This document shows, one piece after another, positions 1 to 11,034 of a stretch of 64,000 nt of DNA. A model generated the notes under the pieces. It saw only the letters and a program-made list of their open reading frames with translations. It was not told the DNA's origin and did no database searches. Every line of letters starts with the position of its first letter. The first letter of the stretch is position 1. The translations under genes were made by a program, and so were the position numbers. Source of the DNA: JAXDMK01 sp963790325 (GTDB taxonomy: Bacteria > Actinomycetota > Acidimicrobiia > Acidimicrobiales > AC-14); the NCBI GenBank assembly GCA_963790325.1, contig CAWBNY010000003.1, positions 1,054,001-1,118,000 of the forward strand, in the 5' to 3' direction.

Positions 1-645
1 TCCCAGGGAGTCGCCGTCCCTGGCCGCGGCCTTGATCTCCTCGATCATCGCCTCCTCGTCGGCCGGGTCGTTGACCCGGACGGGCGACTCGTCGATGCGA
101 GGGAGGTCGGCCATCGTCGGTCGGCCCGATCCGCCGGCGGAGGCCTTGGCCACCACCGGTCCCATCTGGATGACGTGGGAGAGCACCGACACCCCCAGGT
201 GGGACAGCAGCGCCTTGGCGCAGGCTCCGGCCGCCACCCGGGCTGCCGTCTCCCGGGCCGACGCCCGTTCGAGCACGTCGCGGGCGTCGGAGAGGCCGTA
301 CTTCTGCATGCCGGCCAGGTCGGCGTGGCCGGGGCGGGGCCGGGTGAGCGGCTTCTCGGTCCTCCCCGGGCCGGGGGACATCTCCCGCTCCCACTTGGGC
401 CACTCGGTGTTGCCGATCTCGAGGGCCACCGGCGAGCCCAGCGTGCGCCCGTGGCGGACCCCGCCCAGGATGGTGAGCTCGTCCTGCTCGAAGCGCATCC
501 GGGGGCCGCGGCCGTAGCCCAGCCGGCGGCGGGCGAGCTCGGCCTGGATGGCCTCGGCCGTGATCTCCAGGCCCGCGGGCAATCCCTCGATGGTGACGAG
601 CAAAGCCTTCCCGTGGGACTCGCCGGCGGTGAGGAAGCGGAGCAC
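1..645 (-). CDS. aroC: Chorismate synthase, 3' part cut by window edge
   Basis: Catalyses the last shikimate-pathway step, EPSP to chorismate, with reduced FMN. The 215 visible codons begin with GTG and carry the family's N-terminal signature (LRFLTAGESHG), the GYGRGPRM and FEQDE segments and the RPRPGHADL region that binds substrate and flavin. The C-terminal part lies beyond base 1. Coding was read directly from the reverse strand, because the frame runs off the window. It shares strand and pathway with aroE further along, but a plus-strand lipoprotein gene lies between. No clear ribosome site precedes the GTG. The identification is secure; the start is less so. Confidence 0.95.
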   Translation of the reverse strand, partial: MLRFLTAGESHGKALLVTIEGLPAGLEITAEAIQAELARRRLGYGRGPRMRFEQDELTILGGVRHGRTLGSPVALEIGNTEWPKWEREMSPGPGRTEKPLTRPRPGHADLAGMQKYGLSDARDVLERASARETAARVAAGACAKALLSHLGVSVLSHVIQMGPVVAKASAGGSGRPTMADLPRIDESPVRVNDPADEEAMIEEIKAAARDGDSLG

Positions 646-735
646 GCCGACGAATCTACCGGGGCAGGGGTCGCCGACCCTGGGATAACCGGATCGGTTA
701 CGGTCCGCCGGGGGAATCGACGAGGGAGGATCGGG

Positions 736-1254
736 ATGAGTCGTGTGGGGCGCGCGCTGGGAGTGCTCTTGGTCGGATCCATGGCGCTGGTCGGCTGTGG
801 CGGGGGGGACGGCGACGAGGCGGCCACGACCGCGACCACGGCCGGGGGGTCGAGCTCGAACGAGGGTGGCTCGGGCGGCACCGGCGACGGCACCGGCACC
901 GTCACCAGCGCCAAGTGCCTGGAGGCGGCCACCGCCATGGCCACCGCCGCCGGTGGGCTGTCGGCCGCCTTCGGGGGGTCGTCGGGCGACCTCACGGGCT
1001 CGGTGGAGGCGTTCGAGGCGTTCGCCGCCGTCGCCCCGTCGGAGATCAAGGACGACCTGCAGACCGTCGCCGAGGGCTACGCCGACTTCGTGAGGGTCAT
1101 GGCCGACACCGACTTCAACCCGGCCAGCGGCCAGGCGCCCTCGCCCGAGACGATGGCCAGGCTGGAAGCCGCCTCGGAGAAGCTGGCGGACTCCGACTTC
1201 GAGGCCGCCGCCGACCGGGTCTCGGCCTGGTTCGAGGACGAGTGCGGGGAGTAG
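736..1254 (+). CDS. Small secreted lipoprotein, function unknown
   Basis: A 172-residue protein with a lipoprotein signal peptide: positively charged start, hydrophobic core and lipobox LVGC with Cys21 as the lipidation site. A Thr/Ser/Gly-rich linker (about residues 28-55) follows, then a helical domain of about 115 residues with two Cys near its ends (in SAKCLEA and DECGE), which could form a disulfide. The ATG at 736 was chosen over longer frames because of a GGGAGGA ribosome site at 724-730 and the signal peptide. It is transcribed away from aroC and towards the prepilin peptidase gene. I do not recognise the domain. Confidence 0.8.
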   Translation: MSRVGRALGVLLVGSMALVGCGGGDGDEAATTATTAGGSSSNEGGSGGTGDGTGTVTSAKCLEAATAMATAAGGLSAAFGGSSGDLTGSVEAFEAFAAVAPSEIKDDLQTVAEGYADFVRVMADTDFNPASGQAPSPETMARLEAASEKLADSDFEAAADRVSAWFEDECGE

Positions 1255-1261
1255 CGGCCCC

Positions 1262-1948
1262 TCACCCGCCGAACCACGTCCGGATGATCTGGTCGCCGAA
1301 GAGGACGGCCAGGATCGCCCCTCCCGCGAGGAAGGGCCCGAACGGCACCGCGTCCTTGCGGCTCCGGACCCGGAACACCATCAGGCCGACGCCGATCAGC
1401 GCGCCCAGAAGGAAGCCGAGGAAGACCCCGGTGAGGACGTGGCGCAGGCTCAGCCACCCCAGGAACAGCCCGAGGACGAAGGCCAGGCGGACGTCGCCGA
1501 AGCCCATGCCCGCGGGCGAGATGAGGTGGACGACGAGCAGCCCCAACCAGGCCAGGGCCGCGCCCAGCAGGGCCCGGCGGAACAGGCCCCAGTCCCCCTC
1601 GGCGGTCGCGGCCAGGGCCAGGAGCGGGATCGACACGAAGATGGTCGGGTAGACGAGGCGGTTGGGGATGATGTGGAGGTCGAGGTCGATCACGCTGATG
1701 GCCAGCAGGGACGTGAAGAACACCAGGTAGGCGGGCAGGGCCCAGTCGGCGCCGAAGCGGAGGGTGGCCGCCGCCCACAGGACACCGCAGGCCACCTGCA
1801 CGATCCCCGCCCGCCGGGAGGCGGGCCGCAGCCTCAGCCCGAGCGGTCGCAGCGGCAGCTTGTCGGGGATCCGCTCGATCAGCACGTTGACGATCATGCC
1901 CACGGCCAGGCCGACCGCGCCGAGGCCCAGCGCGGCCCACGTCCTCAT
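1262..1948 (-). CDS. Prepilin peptidase (A24 aspartic protease family)
   Basis: Membrane aspartyl protease that cleaves leader peptides of type IV pilin-like proteins. The 228 residues form about six to seven membrane segments. The two catalytic aspartates are visible: Asp88 in VIDLDLHIIPN and Asp152 in the GxGD motif (GMGFGDVRLA). The usual cytoplasmic zinc-binding N-terminal domain with four cysteines, linked to N-methylation in larger PilD proteins, is absent; residues 25-47 are only a short basic loop. It lies downstream of aroE with a 29-base gap. No pilin genes are in the window, so its substrate is unknown. A TadV-like minimal peptidase is an alternative description. Confidence 0.88.
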   Translation of the reverse strand: MRTWAALGLGAVGLAVGMIVNVLIERIPDKLPLRPLGLRLRPASRRAGIVQVACGVLWAAATLRFGADWALPAYLVFFTSLLAISVIDLDLHIIPNRLVYPTIFVSIPLLALAATAEGDWGLFRRALLGAALAWLGLLVVHLISPAGMGFGDVRLAFVLGLFLGWLSLRHVLTGVFLGFLLGALIGVGLMVFRVRSRKDAVPFGPFLAGGAILAVLFGDQIIRTWFGG

Positions 1949-1977
1949 GCCGTCATCCCCTCACCGGCGGTCGGTCC

Positions 1978-2808
1978 TCACGAACGGGCCGCGGCCCGCA
2001 TGACGTCGAGGGGCGCCTCCTGCCCCGTCCACATCCGGAAGGCGAGGGCGCCCTGGTACACGAGCATCTCCAGGCCGGTGATCGCCTGGGCGCCCCGGGC
2101 GGCTGCCGCATCCAGCAGGCCGGTGGTGGTCCGGGGGACGAGGTCGACCACCACCTGGCCGGGGCCGAGGAGGGCGGGGTCGAGGGGCAGGTCGGGGCCA
2201 CCGTCGAGGCCGATCGGCGTGGCGTTGACCACCAGGTAGGCGCCGGCGACCTCGGCGGGCGTGCCCACCCGGCCGACCGGGCCGGCCAGGGCGGCGGTGG
2301 CCTCGGCCCGGGCCCGGTCCCGTCCGGGAACGACCACCACGTCCGACGCGCCCGCGTCGGCCAGCGCCCACACCACCCCCCGGGCCGCCCCCCCGGCTCC
2401 CCGCACCAGGCACCGGCGCCCGCCCACGTCGACCCCGGCGCCGGCCAGGGAGGCGAGGAAGCCGGCGATGTCGGTGTTCTCGCCCCGCAGCCGGCCGTCG
2501 TCGTCGACCACCACCGTGTTGACCGCCCCCACCCGGGCCGCACCGGTGCCCAGCGCGTCGACCGCCGCCGCCGCCTCCTCCTTGTGGGGCAGGGTGACCT
2601 GCAGACCCTCGATACCGAGGGCGCGCATGCCGGCCAGGGCGGCGGCCACCTGTCCGGGGGCGACCTCGAAGGCCAGGTAGACCCAGTCGAGGCCGAGGGC
2701 CCGGAAGGCGGCGTTGTGCATCGCCGGCGATCGCGAGTGGCGGATCGGCCTGCCGATGAGGGCGGCCAGGCGGGTGCCGCACCCCGGCGCCCACGCCGGT
2801 TGGCTCAG
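1978..2808 (-). CDS. aroE: Shikimate dehydrogenase, probable CTG start
   Basis: NADP-dependent reduction of 3-dehydroshikimate to shikimate. Numbering from the proposed CTG start, the protein has 276 residues, the normal length. It shows the substrate loop SRSPAMHN (25-32), catalytic Lys76 in VTLPHK, Asp113 in ENTD, the dinucleotide loop GAGGAARG, and the C-terminal LEMLVYQGA segment. No ATG, GTG or TTG lies in frame near the N-terminus. The codon that fits is CTG at 2808-2806, which overlaps the mltG stop as CTGA and has an AGCGAGG-like ribosome site six bases before it. Product certain, start inferred. Confidence 0.93.
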   Translation of the reverse strand: MSQPAWAPGCGTRLAALIGRPIRHSRSPAMHNAAFRALGLDWVYLAFEVAPGQVAAALAGMRALGIEGLQVTLPHKEEAAAAVDALGTGAARVGAVNTVVVDDDGRLRGENTDIAGFLASLAGAGVDVGGRRCLVRGAGGAARGVVWALADAGASDVVVVPGRDRARAEATAALAGPVGRVGTPAEVAGAYLVVNATPIGLDGGPDLPLDPALLGPGQVVVDLVPRTTTGLLDAAAARGAQAITGLEMLVYQGALAFRMWTGQEAPLDVMRAAARS

Positions 2809-3833
2809 CGAACGCCTCGCTGCTCGGCGACGGCGATGTTGCGGTTCTGCTCGGCGAGGGTGTCGGCGAAGGCGTGGCGACCGTCCTTGTCGACCACCAC
2901 GAAGTAGAGCCAGCTGCCGGGGGTGGGGGCGAGGGTGGCCACCAGGGACTCCCGGCCGGGCGAGGCGATGGGCCCCGGCGGCAGGCCGGCCACCTTGTAG
3001 GTGTTGTAGGGGGAGTCGATCTCGAGGTCGCTGAAGAGGAGGACGTCCTTCTGCTTGCCCAGGGCGAACTGGATGGTGGCGTCGATCTGCATCGGCATCC
3101 CCGCCGCCAGCCGGTTGTAGATGACCCGGGCCACCTTCCCGCGGTCGTCGTCGACCCTCGCCTCCCGCTCCACCATGGAGGCCACCACCACCGCCTGGAA
3201 GGGCGTGATCCCGAGGCGGGACGCGGCGCCGGTGATGTCGAGCCGGGTGGCCAGGTCGTCGAAGGCGGTCACCATCCGCCGCAGGATGGTGGCCTCGTCG
3301 TCGTCGGCGACGAAGAAGTACGTCTCCGGCAGGAGGAGCCCCTCCAGGCTGGTCACGCCGGGGGCCTGGTACCGGGACCGGACGGTGCCGCCGGTGGCGA
3401 GCTCGAGGAATCGCTCCGCCGAGCGGCCCGGAAGGGTGCCCACCAGGTCGGCCACCTGGGGGACGGTGAGGCCCTCGGGGATGGTCAGGGGCAGGCCCTT
3501 GTCGACCTCGGCCCCCCCTTCGAGGGTGTCGACGACCGTCCTCATCGCCTCCCGTCGGTGGAGGGTGTAGTCGCCCGCCTCCACCGTCCCCAGGCCGTTG
3601 AACTTCACGTAGTACCGGAACACGGACGCGCTGGTGATGACGCCCTTCTGCTCGAGGAGCCGGCCGATCTCGCCGGTGGACATGCCCGGCTCCACGGTGA
3701 CGGCGACCTCGGCCCCCGGGTTCCCGGGCGGGTCGACGTGGCGCTGGTACCAGGTGGCGAGGGCGGCGAAGGCGATCACGCCGGCCAGGACCACCGCGCC
3801 CACGACCAGGGGCCACCGTCGGCGGGGGCTCAC
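2805..3833 (-). CDS. mltG: Endolytic peptidoglycan transglycosylase MltG (YceG-like)
   Basis: Inner-membrane lytic transglycosylase that cuts nascent glycan strands and helps set their length. From the GTG at 3833 it has 342 residues: a short basic start, one membrane helix (about 8-26), a LysM-like part, then the YceG catalytic domain with the conserved glutamate (Glu222 in ASMVEREA) and the YNRLAAGMPMQIDAT and SPYNTY motifs. The start forms a GTGA overlap with the ruvX stop, and its own stop overlaps the proposed aroE start. The alaS-ruvX-mltG-aroE order is common in actinobacteria. Confidence 0.95.
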   Translation of the reverse strand: MSPRRRWPLVVGAVVLAGVIAFAALATWYQRHVDPPGNPGAEVAVTVEPGMSTGEIGRLLEQKGVITSASVFRYYVKFNGLGTVEAGDYTLHRREAMRTVVDTLEGGAEVDKGLPLTIPEGLTVPQVADLVGTLPGRSAERFLELATGGTVRSRYQAPGVTSLEGLLLPETYFFVADDDEATILRRMVTAFDDLATRLDITGAASRLGITPFQAVVVASMVEREARVDDDRGKVARVIYNRLAAGMPMQIDATIQFALGKQKDVLLFSDLEIDSPYNTYKVAGLPPGPIASPGRESLVATLAPTPGSWLYFVVVDKDGRHAFADTLAEQNRNIAVAEQRGVR

Positions 3834-4257
3834 CCGCCGGCTCCCGTTCCCCGTCCGCCGTCGAGCCAGGCCTGCAGGAGCACCGCCGCCGCCACCTGGT
3901 CGACGACCCGGCGCCGGTCGCGACCCTTCACCCCCGCGGCCACGAGCGACCGGTGGGCGCTCACCGTCGTCAGCCGCTCGTCGTAGAGCTCGACGGGAAC
4001 CGCGACCAGGGCGGCCAGTGCCCCCGCCTCCTCCCGGGCCCAGGCCGCGGCCGGTCCCTCGGAGCCGTCGAGGGAGAGGGGCAGGCCGACGACGACCCGC
4101 TCCGCCTCCAGCTCGATGATCTCCGCCGCCACCCGCCGGCGGTCGCGCCCGACGTCGCCCGTTCGCTCGACGGTGGTCGACGGCACCGCCATCACGCCCG
4201 CCGAATCGCTCACGGCCACGCCGACGCGCTGCTTCCCGAGGTCGAGCGCGACCACCC

Positions 4258-4261
<4 letters not shown>
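3830..4261 (-). CDS. ruvX: RuvX/YqgF family putative Holliday junction resolvase, pre-16S rRNA nuclease
   Basis: A 143-residue RNase H-fold nuclease, implicated in 16S rRNA 5'-end maturation and possibly DNA junction cleavage. Visible marks are the first strand VVALDLGKQRVGVAVSD with its metal-binding Asp, the VVGLPLSLDGSEG motif, the YDERLTT motif with conserved Glu, and the C-terminal DQVAAAVLLQAWL containing the last acidic residue. The GTG at 4261 overlaps the alaS stop as GTGA; a second in-frame GTG six bases on is possible. Translationally linked to alaS and mltG. Confidence 0.95.
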
Positions 4262-6858
<2,597 letters not shown>

Positions 6859-6887
6859 AGTCGGGTCCTCAGCCTAAAGGACGGGAA

Positions 6888-7145
6888 CTACGAGGACTGT
6901 CGCAGGTGGTTCTCGACCCGGAGCTCGTGCTCGCGGTCACGGGCGGCCTGCTTGCCCTCTTCGATGGCCAGTCGGGCCTCGGTGAGCCGGCCCCGGACGA
7001 CCGAGGTGGCCCCACCCGCCAGCAGGCGGGGCGAGTCCCGCCAGGGGATGCTGAGGGCGGCCCGACCGGCGGCGTCGACCGCCACGTAGGCGGCCCGGTA
7101 GCCGATGGCGAAGGCGAGGACGAAGATGACGACGCGCCGCAGCAC
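6888..7145 (-). CDS. Small membrane-anchored hypothetical protein
   Basis: An 85-residue protein starting at GTG 7145. It has one hydrophobic segment at residues 4-21, then a basic and amphipathic C-terminal half (RLTEARLAIEEGKQAARDREHELR) that is probably a cytoplasmic helix. It sits between alaS and a DUF948-like gene. Small membrane proteins are often found here in actinobacteria (the DUF6167 type in Streptomyces), but I could not confirm family membership by alignment. Function unknown. Confidence 0.65.
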   Translation of the reverse strand: MLRRVVIFVLAFAIGYRAAYVAVDAAGRAALSIPWRDSPRLLAGGATSVVRGRLTEARLAIEEGKQAARDREHELRVENHLRQSS

Positions 7146-7167
7146 GCCGTCGACGCTACCGCGCCCG

Positions 7168-7518
7168 CTACTTCTGCCGGTACCGGCGCCAGGCCGCGGC
7201 CACGCCCGCGCCCGTGGCCATGGCCTTCACCACCGGGCTGCCGATGGTGTTGTGGGCCAGGCGGGCGGCCCCGTCGACCGTGCCCGAGATCGACTCCACC
7301 GTCGTCATCAGGTCGTCGACCCGGTGAAGGTCGACGCTCGCCTGCTGCACCGCCACGTGGGCGTCGGCCAGCATCGGCATGACCGCCCGGTGGACGTCGT
7401 CGACGGTCCGCCGGATGGTGGCGAGGGTGCGGACGGCGGCGTAGAGCACCATCACCAGCCCCACCGCGCCGATGATCGTCGCCAGCACGAAGATGAGGGC
7501 GGCCGCGCGGACGCTCAC
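7168..7518 (-). CDS. DUF948-like membrane protein
   Basis: A 116-residue protein: one N-terminal membrane helix (about 5-27) followed by a long, probably coiled-coil helix with heptad-like spacing (RTLATIRRTVDDVHRAV), and a C-terminal hydrophobic patch before a basic end. This layout matches the DUF948 family, which includes Bacillus general-stress protein YtxG; function is not defined. The GTG start overlaps the rarA stop as GTGA, so the two are probably translated together. Confidence 0.75.
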   Translation of the reverse strand: MSVRAAALIFVLATIIGAVGLVMVLYAAVRTLATIRRTVDDVHRAVMPMLADAHVAVQQASVDLHRVDDLMTTVESISGTVDGAARLAHNTIGSPVVKAMATGAGVAAAWRRYRQK

Positions 7519-8825
7519 TCGGAGTCCCCCGGGTCGTTGTCGCGCATGCGCTCGGCGATCTCCTCCTCGAAGCCGTGGGGGGACGGCTGGTAGTAGACCC
7601 GGCCCTCGACCTCGGGCGGACGGTAGGTCTGCGGCACCCACCCCCGAGGATCGTCGTGAGGATAGTCGTAGCCCGTCCCGTGACCGATCCTGCGGGCGCC
7701 GTGGTAGGAGGAGTCCCGCAGGTGGCCGGGCACCTCCCCCGCCGGCCGGTGCTTGACGTCGTCCAACGCTCGCCCCAGGGCCTGCATGACCCGGTTCGAC
7801 TTGGGCGCGGTGGCCAGGTGGACCACCGCCTGGGCCAGGTTGAGCTGGGCTTCCGGCAGTCCCACGAACTCGACCGCCCGGGCGGCGGCGTCGGCCACCA
7901 CGAGGGACATCGGGTCGGCCATGCCCACGTCCTCCGAGGCGAGGATCACCAGCCGGCGGGCGACGAAGCGGGCGTCCTCCCCCGCCTCCAGCATGCGGGC
8001 CAGCCAGTAGAGGCCGGCGTCGGGATCGGAGCCGCGGATCGACTTGATGAAGGCCGAGATCACGTCGTAGTGGTCGTCGCGCTCGTAGCGCAGGGCCCGC
8101 GCATCGAGGGCGGCCTCGGCCTCGGCCAGGGTCACCCGGCCGTGACCGGGTGCGCCGGCCAGGGCCACCGCCACCTCCAGGGCGTTGAGGGCGGTGCGGG
8201 CGTCGCCGTCGGCCCGGTTGACGAGGTGGTCGAGGGCCTCCTCGTCGGCCGTCGCCCCCTCCACCTCCAGACCTCGTTGCAGGAGGGTCCGCACCGCATC
8301 GGGCGACAGCCGGTGGAGGCGGAACAGGCTCGACCGGGAGAGCAACGGGGCGTTGACCTCGAAGTACGGGTTCTCGGTGGTGGCGCCGATCAGGGTGAGG
8401 AGGCCGTCCTCCACGTGGGGCAGGAGGGCGTCCTGCTGGGACTTGTTGAAGCGGTGGACCTCGTCGAGGAAGAGGATCGTGCCCTGGCCCTGCTCGCCCA
8501 GGCGGGCCGTGGCCCGGGCCACCACCTCCCGGACGTCCTTGACCCCGGCGTTGACCGCCGACAGCGTCTCGAACGACCGGGCGGTGACGCCGGCGATGAG
8601 GCGGGCGAGGGTGGTCTTGCCCGTCCCCGGCGGCCCCCACAGGATCACCGACGTCAGCCGGTCGCTCTCGATCAGGCGCCGCAGGGGGCGGTCGGGCCCG
8701 AGGAGGTGCTCCTGGCCCACCATCTCGTCGAGCGTCCTCGGCCGCAGGCGGGCGGCGAGGGGACCCTGGCGCTTCAGCCGCTCGGTGAGGGCGGAACCGA
8801 AGAGGTCACCTGGTTGGTCGGTCAT
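7515..8825 (-). CDS. rarA: Replication-associated recombination protein A (RarA/MgsA) AAA ATPase
   Basis: Clamp-loader-like ATPase that acts at stalled replication forks. From ATG 8825 it has 436 residues. It starts with the RLRPRTLDEMVGQEHLLG region and shows Walker A GPPGTGKTTL, Walker B ILFLDEVHRFNKSQQD, sensor 1 IGATTENPYFEV and the C-terminal tetramerisation region (MQALGRALDDVKHRPAGEVPxHLR). A longer upstream frame is ignored because the ATG overlaps the preceding stop as ATGA. It is co-directional with the thioredoxin and ccdA genes, an unrelated pairing that probably reflects transcription only. Confidence 0.95.
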   Translation of the reverse strand: MTDQPGDLFGSALTERLKRQGPLAARLRPRTLDEMVGQEHLLGPDRPLRRLIESDRLTSVILWGPPGTGKTTLARLIAGVTARSFETLSAVNAGVKDVREVVARATARLGEQGQGTILFLDEVHRFNKSQQDALLPHVEDGLLTLIGATTENPYFEVNAPLLSRSSLFRLHRLSPDAVRTLLQRGLEVEGATADEEALDHLVNRADGDARTALNALEVAVALAGAPGHGRVTLAEAEAALDARALRYERDDHYDVISAFIKSIRGSDPDAGLYWLARMLEAGEDARFVARRLVILASEDVGMADPMSLVVADAAARAVEFVGLPEAQLNLAQAVVHLATAPKSNRVMQALGRALDDVKHRPAGEVPGHLRDSSYHGARRIGHGTGYDYPHDDPRGWVPQTYRPPEVEGRVYYQPSPHGFEEEIAERMRDNDPGDSE

Positions 8826-9412
8826 CCGGCGGCACGGGCCTCCGCCAGCAGCCGGTCGAGGTCGACCGCCCGCACCCCGCCCAGGATGCGGGACCGCACG
8901 ATCCCGTCCGGGTCGACCAGGAACGACTCGGGGACGCCGCTCACCCCGAAGTGGAGGGCGATGCTGCCCTTGGGGTCGGTGAGCATGGGCCACGACCCCC
9001 CCTCGTCGGCCCGGAACTCCTTCACCGCCTGGGCCGAGTCGCTGAAGACGACGGCGAGCACGGCGGCGTCACCCGCCGCCCGGTGGGAATCGTCGAACCT
9101 GACCAGCTCGCTGTGCTCGATCCGGCAGGGGACGCACCAGGTGGCGAAGAAGTTCACCACCACCCACCTGCCCTCGAACGTGGCCAGGTCGACCGGGTCG
9201 CCGTCGATCGTCGTCCCCGCCACCGCCGGCGCGGGCTTGCCCAGAAGCGGCGAGCGCACCGTCCGGGTGCTGGCCGAGGGCCGGGTGGCGAGGACGACCA
9301 CCAGCAGGAGGACGGGCACGAGCACGCCCACCACGATCCACAGCGCCCGGCGGGTGCGGCGGATCCCGGTCACGAGCGGGTCGGGCGCGGGGGTCTCGTC
9401 GTCGTCGGTCAT
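8822..9412 (-). CDS. Membrane-anchored thioredoxin-like protein (TlpA/ResA type)
   Basis: A 196-residue protein with an acidic N-terminus, one membrane anchor (about residues 22-43) and an extracytoplasmic thioredoxin fold. The redox motif is WCVPC in VVNFFATWCVPCRIEHSEL, and the cis-Pro loop is SGVPESFLVD. Start and stop overlap the flanking genes as ATGA. The upstream partner is CcdA, which passes electrons from cytoplasmic thioredoxin across the membrane. The pair is likely to reduce extracellular protein thiols or apocytochrome c, although no cytochrome maturation genes are in view. Confidence 0.93.
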   Translation of the reverse strand: MTDDDETPAPDPLVTGIRRTRRALWIVVGVLVPVLLLVVVLATRPSASTRTVRSPLLGKPAPAVAGTTIDGDPVDLATFEGRWVVVNFFATWCVPCRIEHSELVRFDDSHRAAGDAAVLAVVFSDSAQAVKEFRADEGGSWPMLTDPKGSIALHFGVSGVPESFLVDPDGIVRSRILGGVRAVDLDRLLAEARAAG

Positions 9413-10140
9413 AGGGGCGGCCATCCGAGGCGGGCGAACCATCGTTGCAGGGGGATGAAGAAACCCTGCCAGCGCCCGGTCACGAACAACAAGCCGACCG
9501 CCAGCAGCAGCAACCCGCCCGCGATCTCGATCTTCCGCCCGTTGCGGCGCAGCCACGCCAACGAGCGGGTGGCCCGGCTGAAGCCGAGGGCGAGGAGGAC
9601 GAAGGGCACGCCCAGCCCGGCCGAGTAGAGCAGGAGCAGGAGCCCGCCCCACACCGCCCCCCCGTCGCTCACCGCGGCGGTGGCGAGGATGGTGGCCAGG
9701 ACCGGTCCGATGCAGGGGGCCCAGCCGGCGGCGAAGGCCATCCCCAGCGGGAAGGCCCACGCCGCCCCCCGGGGCACCCGGGCCAGGTCGAGCCGCTTCT
9801 CCCGCTGGAGGAACGGGACCCGCAGGATCCCGATCGTCGACAGCCCGAGGGCGATGATGACCACGCCGAACACCCGGACGATGGTGTCCTGGTTGCGGAC
9901 GAACAGGTTGCCCAGGAGACTGGCGCTCACCCCCAGAGCGGTGAAGACCACGCTGAAGCCGCCCACGAACAGCAGGGCCGCCTTGAGGGTGACCCCCCGG
10001 GCCTGGCGTTCGCCGAGCTCGGAGACCGGCAGGGCGGAGACGTAGGACAGGTATCCGGGCAGCAGGGGCAGGCAGCACGGGGAGCTGAAGGAGAGCAGCC
10101 CGGCCACGACGGCCAGGACGGGGAGGGCGACGGTGTCCAC
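9409..10140 (-). CDS. ccdA: Cytochrome c biogenesis protein CcdA (DsbD membrane domain family)
   Basis: Polytopic membrane protein of 243 residues with six predicted membrane segments. It carries electrons from the cytoplasm to extracytoplasmic thioredoxins. Key cysteines are in the first helix (FSSPCCLPLLPGY) and the fourth (GWAPCIGP), the two redox-active positions of the family. The GTG at 10140 is the start; the gene opens the ccdA-tlpA-rarA chain and faces the HAD gene across a 123-base divergent spacer that must contain both promoters. Confidence 0.94.
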   Translation of the reverse strand: MDTVALPVLAVVAGLLSFSSPCCLPLLPGYLSYVSALPVSELGERQARGVTLKAALLFVGGFSVVFTALGVSASLLGNLFVRNQDTIVRVFGVVIIALGLSTIGILRVPFLQREKRLDLARVPRGAAWAFPLGMAFAAGWAPCIGPVLATILATAAVSDGGAVWGGLLLLLYSAGLGVPFVLLALGFSRATRSLAWLRRNGRKIEIAGGLLLLAVGLLFVTGRWQGFFIPLQRWFARLGWPPL

Positions 10141-10263
10141 CGGCGGCTAGCGGGGGCCGGCGGCCGGTGGGGCAGGGGGACGTCGGCCGGTCCGGCCCCG
10201 GATCGCGGTCACGACGGCCACGTTACCGCCGGGTGGTCGCGTTCCCCGTGCCACCATCGGCGG

Positions 10264-11034
10264 ATGGCCGAGGTCCGGGGTGTGCTCTTCGACTTCTACG
10301 GGACCCTCGCCCGGGCCGTGGTCTGGGGCGAGACCCACGAGGAGGTCTTCGCCCGCCGGGGACTCGCCGGGCCGGGGGCGATGTGGGGCAGCCAGTGGGT
10401 GGGGGGAGCGCTCGACGGCGAGGAGCACACCGAGCACTCGGTCGACCGGGACGCCTACGTGGCCTGGGAGCTCGACCGGCTCCGCACCCGGGCCCGGGCG
10501 TGCGGGGTGGCGGGGGACGAGCTGGAGCCCCTCGTGGCCGACCTCCACCGGGCGTCGAAGACCTACACCCTGGCCGCCTACGACGAGGTGGGCGACGTCC
10601 TCGTCGAGCTCCGCCGGCGGGGCCTGGTGGTGGCCGTGTGCTCCAACTGGGACTGGGACCTGGCCCAGGCGGTCGCCAGCGTCGGCCTCGACACCCTGGT
10701 CGACGAGATCGTCTCGTCCGCCCACGCCGGCGCCCGCAAGCCCCACCCCCGGATCTTCCGATACACCCTCGACCGGTGCCGCCTGGCCGCGGCCGAGACC
10801 CTCTTCGTAGGCGACACGTGGGGACCCGACGTGGAAGGCCCCCTCGCCGCCGGCATCGGACCCGTCCACCTCCTGCGCGCCGACCAGGCCGAGCGGGCCC
10901 GGGAGTCCGGAGCCGAGGCCCTCGCCCCCCCGCTGCCCGCCGGCGTCGTCCGGGCCGGCGACCTGCGCGCCGTTCTCGAACTGGTGACGGATCTCGGGGC
11001 CCTGGCCCCGAGAGACGTCACCGGTTCGAGTTAG
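10264..11034 (+). CDS. HAD-superfamily hydrolase
   Basis: A 256-residue haloacid dehalogenase-type hydrolase, likely a phosphatase. Motif I is DFYGTL (nucleophile in GVLFDFYGT), motif II is VCSNWD, motif III Lys is in GARKPHP, and motif IV acids are in FVGDTWGPDVEG. The cap is of the small helical C1 type. The ATG at 10264 lies just after the divergent promoter spacer. Its TAG stop (11032-11034) interlocks with the TAA stop of the FtsH-like gene (11031-11033) on the other strand. Substrate unknown. Confidence 0.9.
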   Translation: MAEVRGVLFDFYGTLARAVVWGETHEEVFARRGLAGPGAMWGSQWVGGALDGEEHTEHSVDRDAYVAWELDRLRTRARACGVAGDELEPLVADLHRASKTYTLAAYDEVGDVLVELRRRGLVVAVCSNWDWDLAQAVASVGLDTLVDEIVSSAHAGARKPHPRIFRYTLDRCRLAAAETLFVGDTWGPDVEGPLAAGIGPVHLLRADQAERARESGAEALAPPLPAGVVRAGDLRAVLELVTDLGALAPRDVTGSS

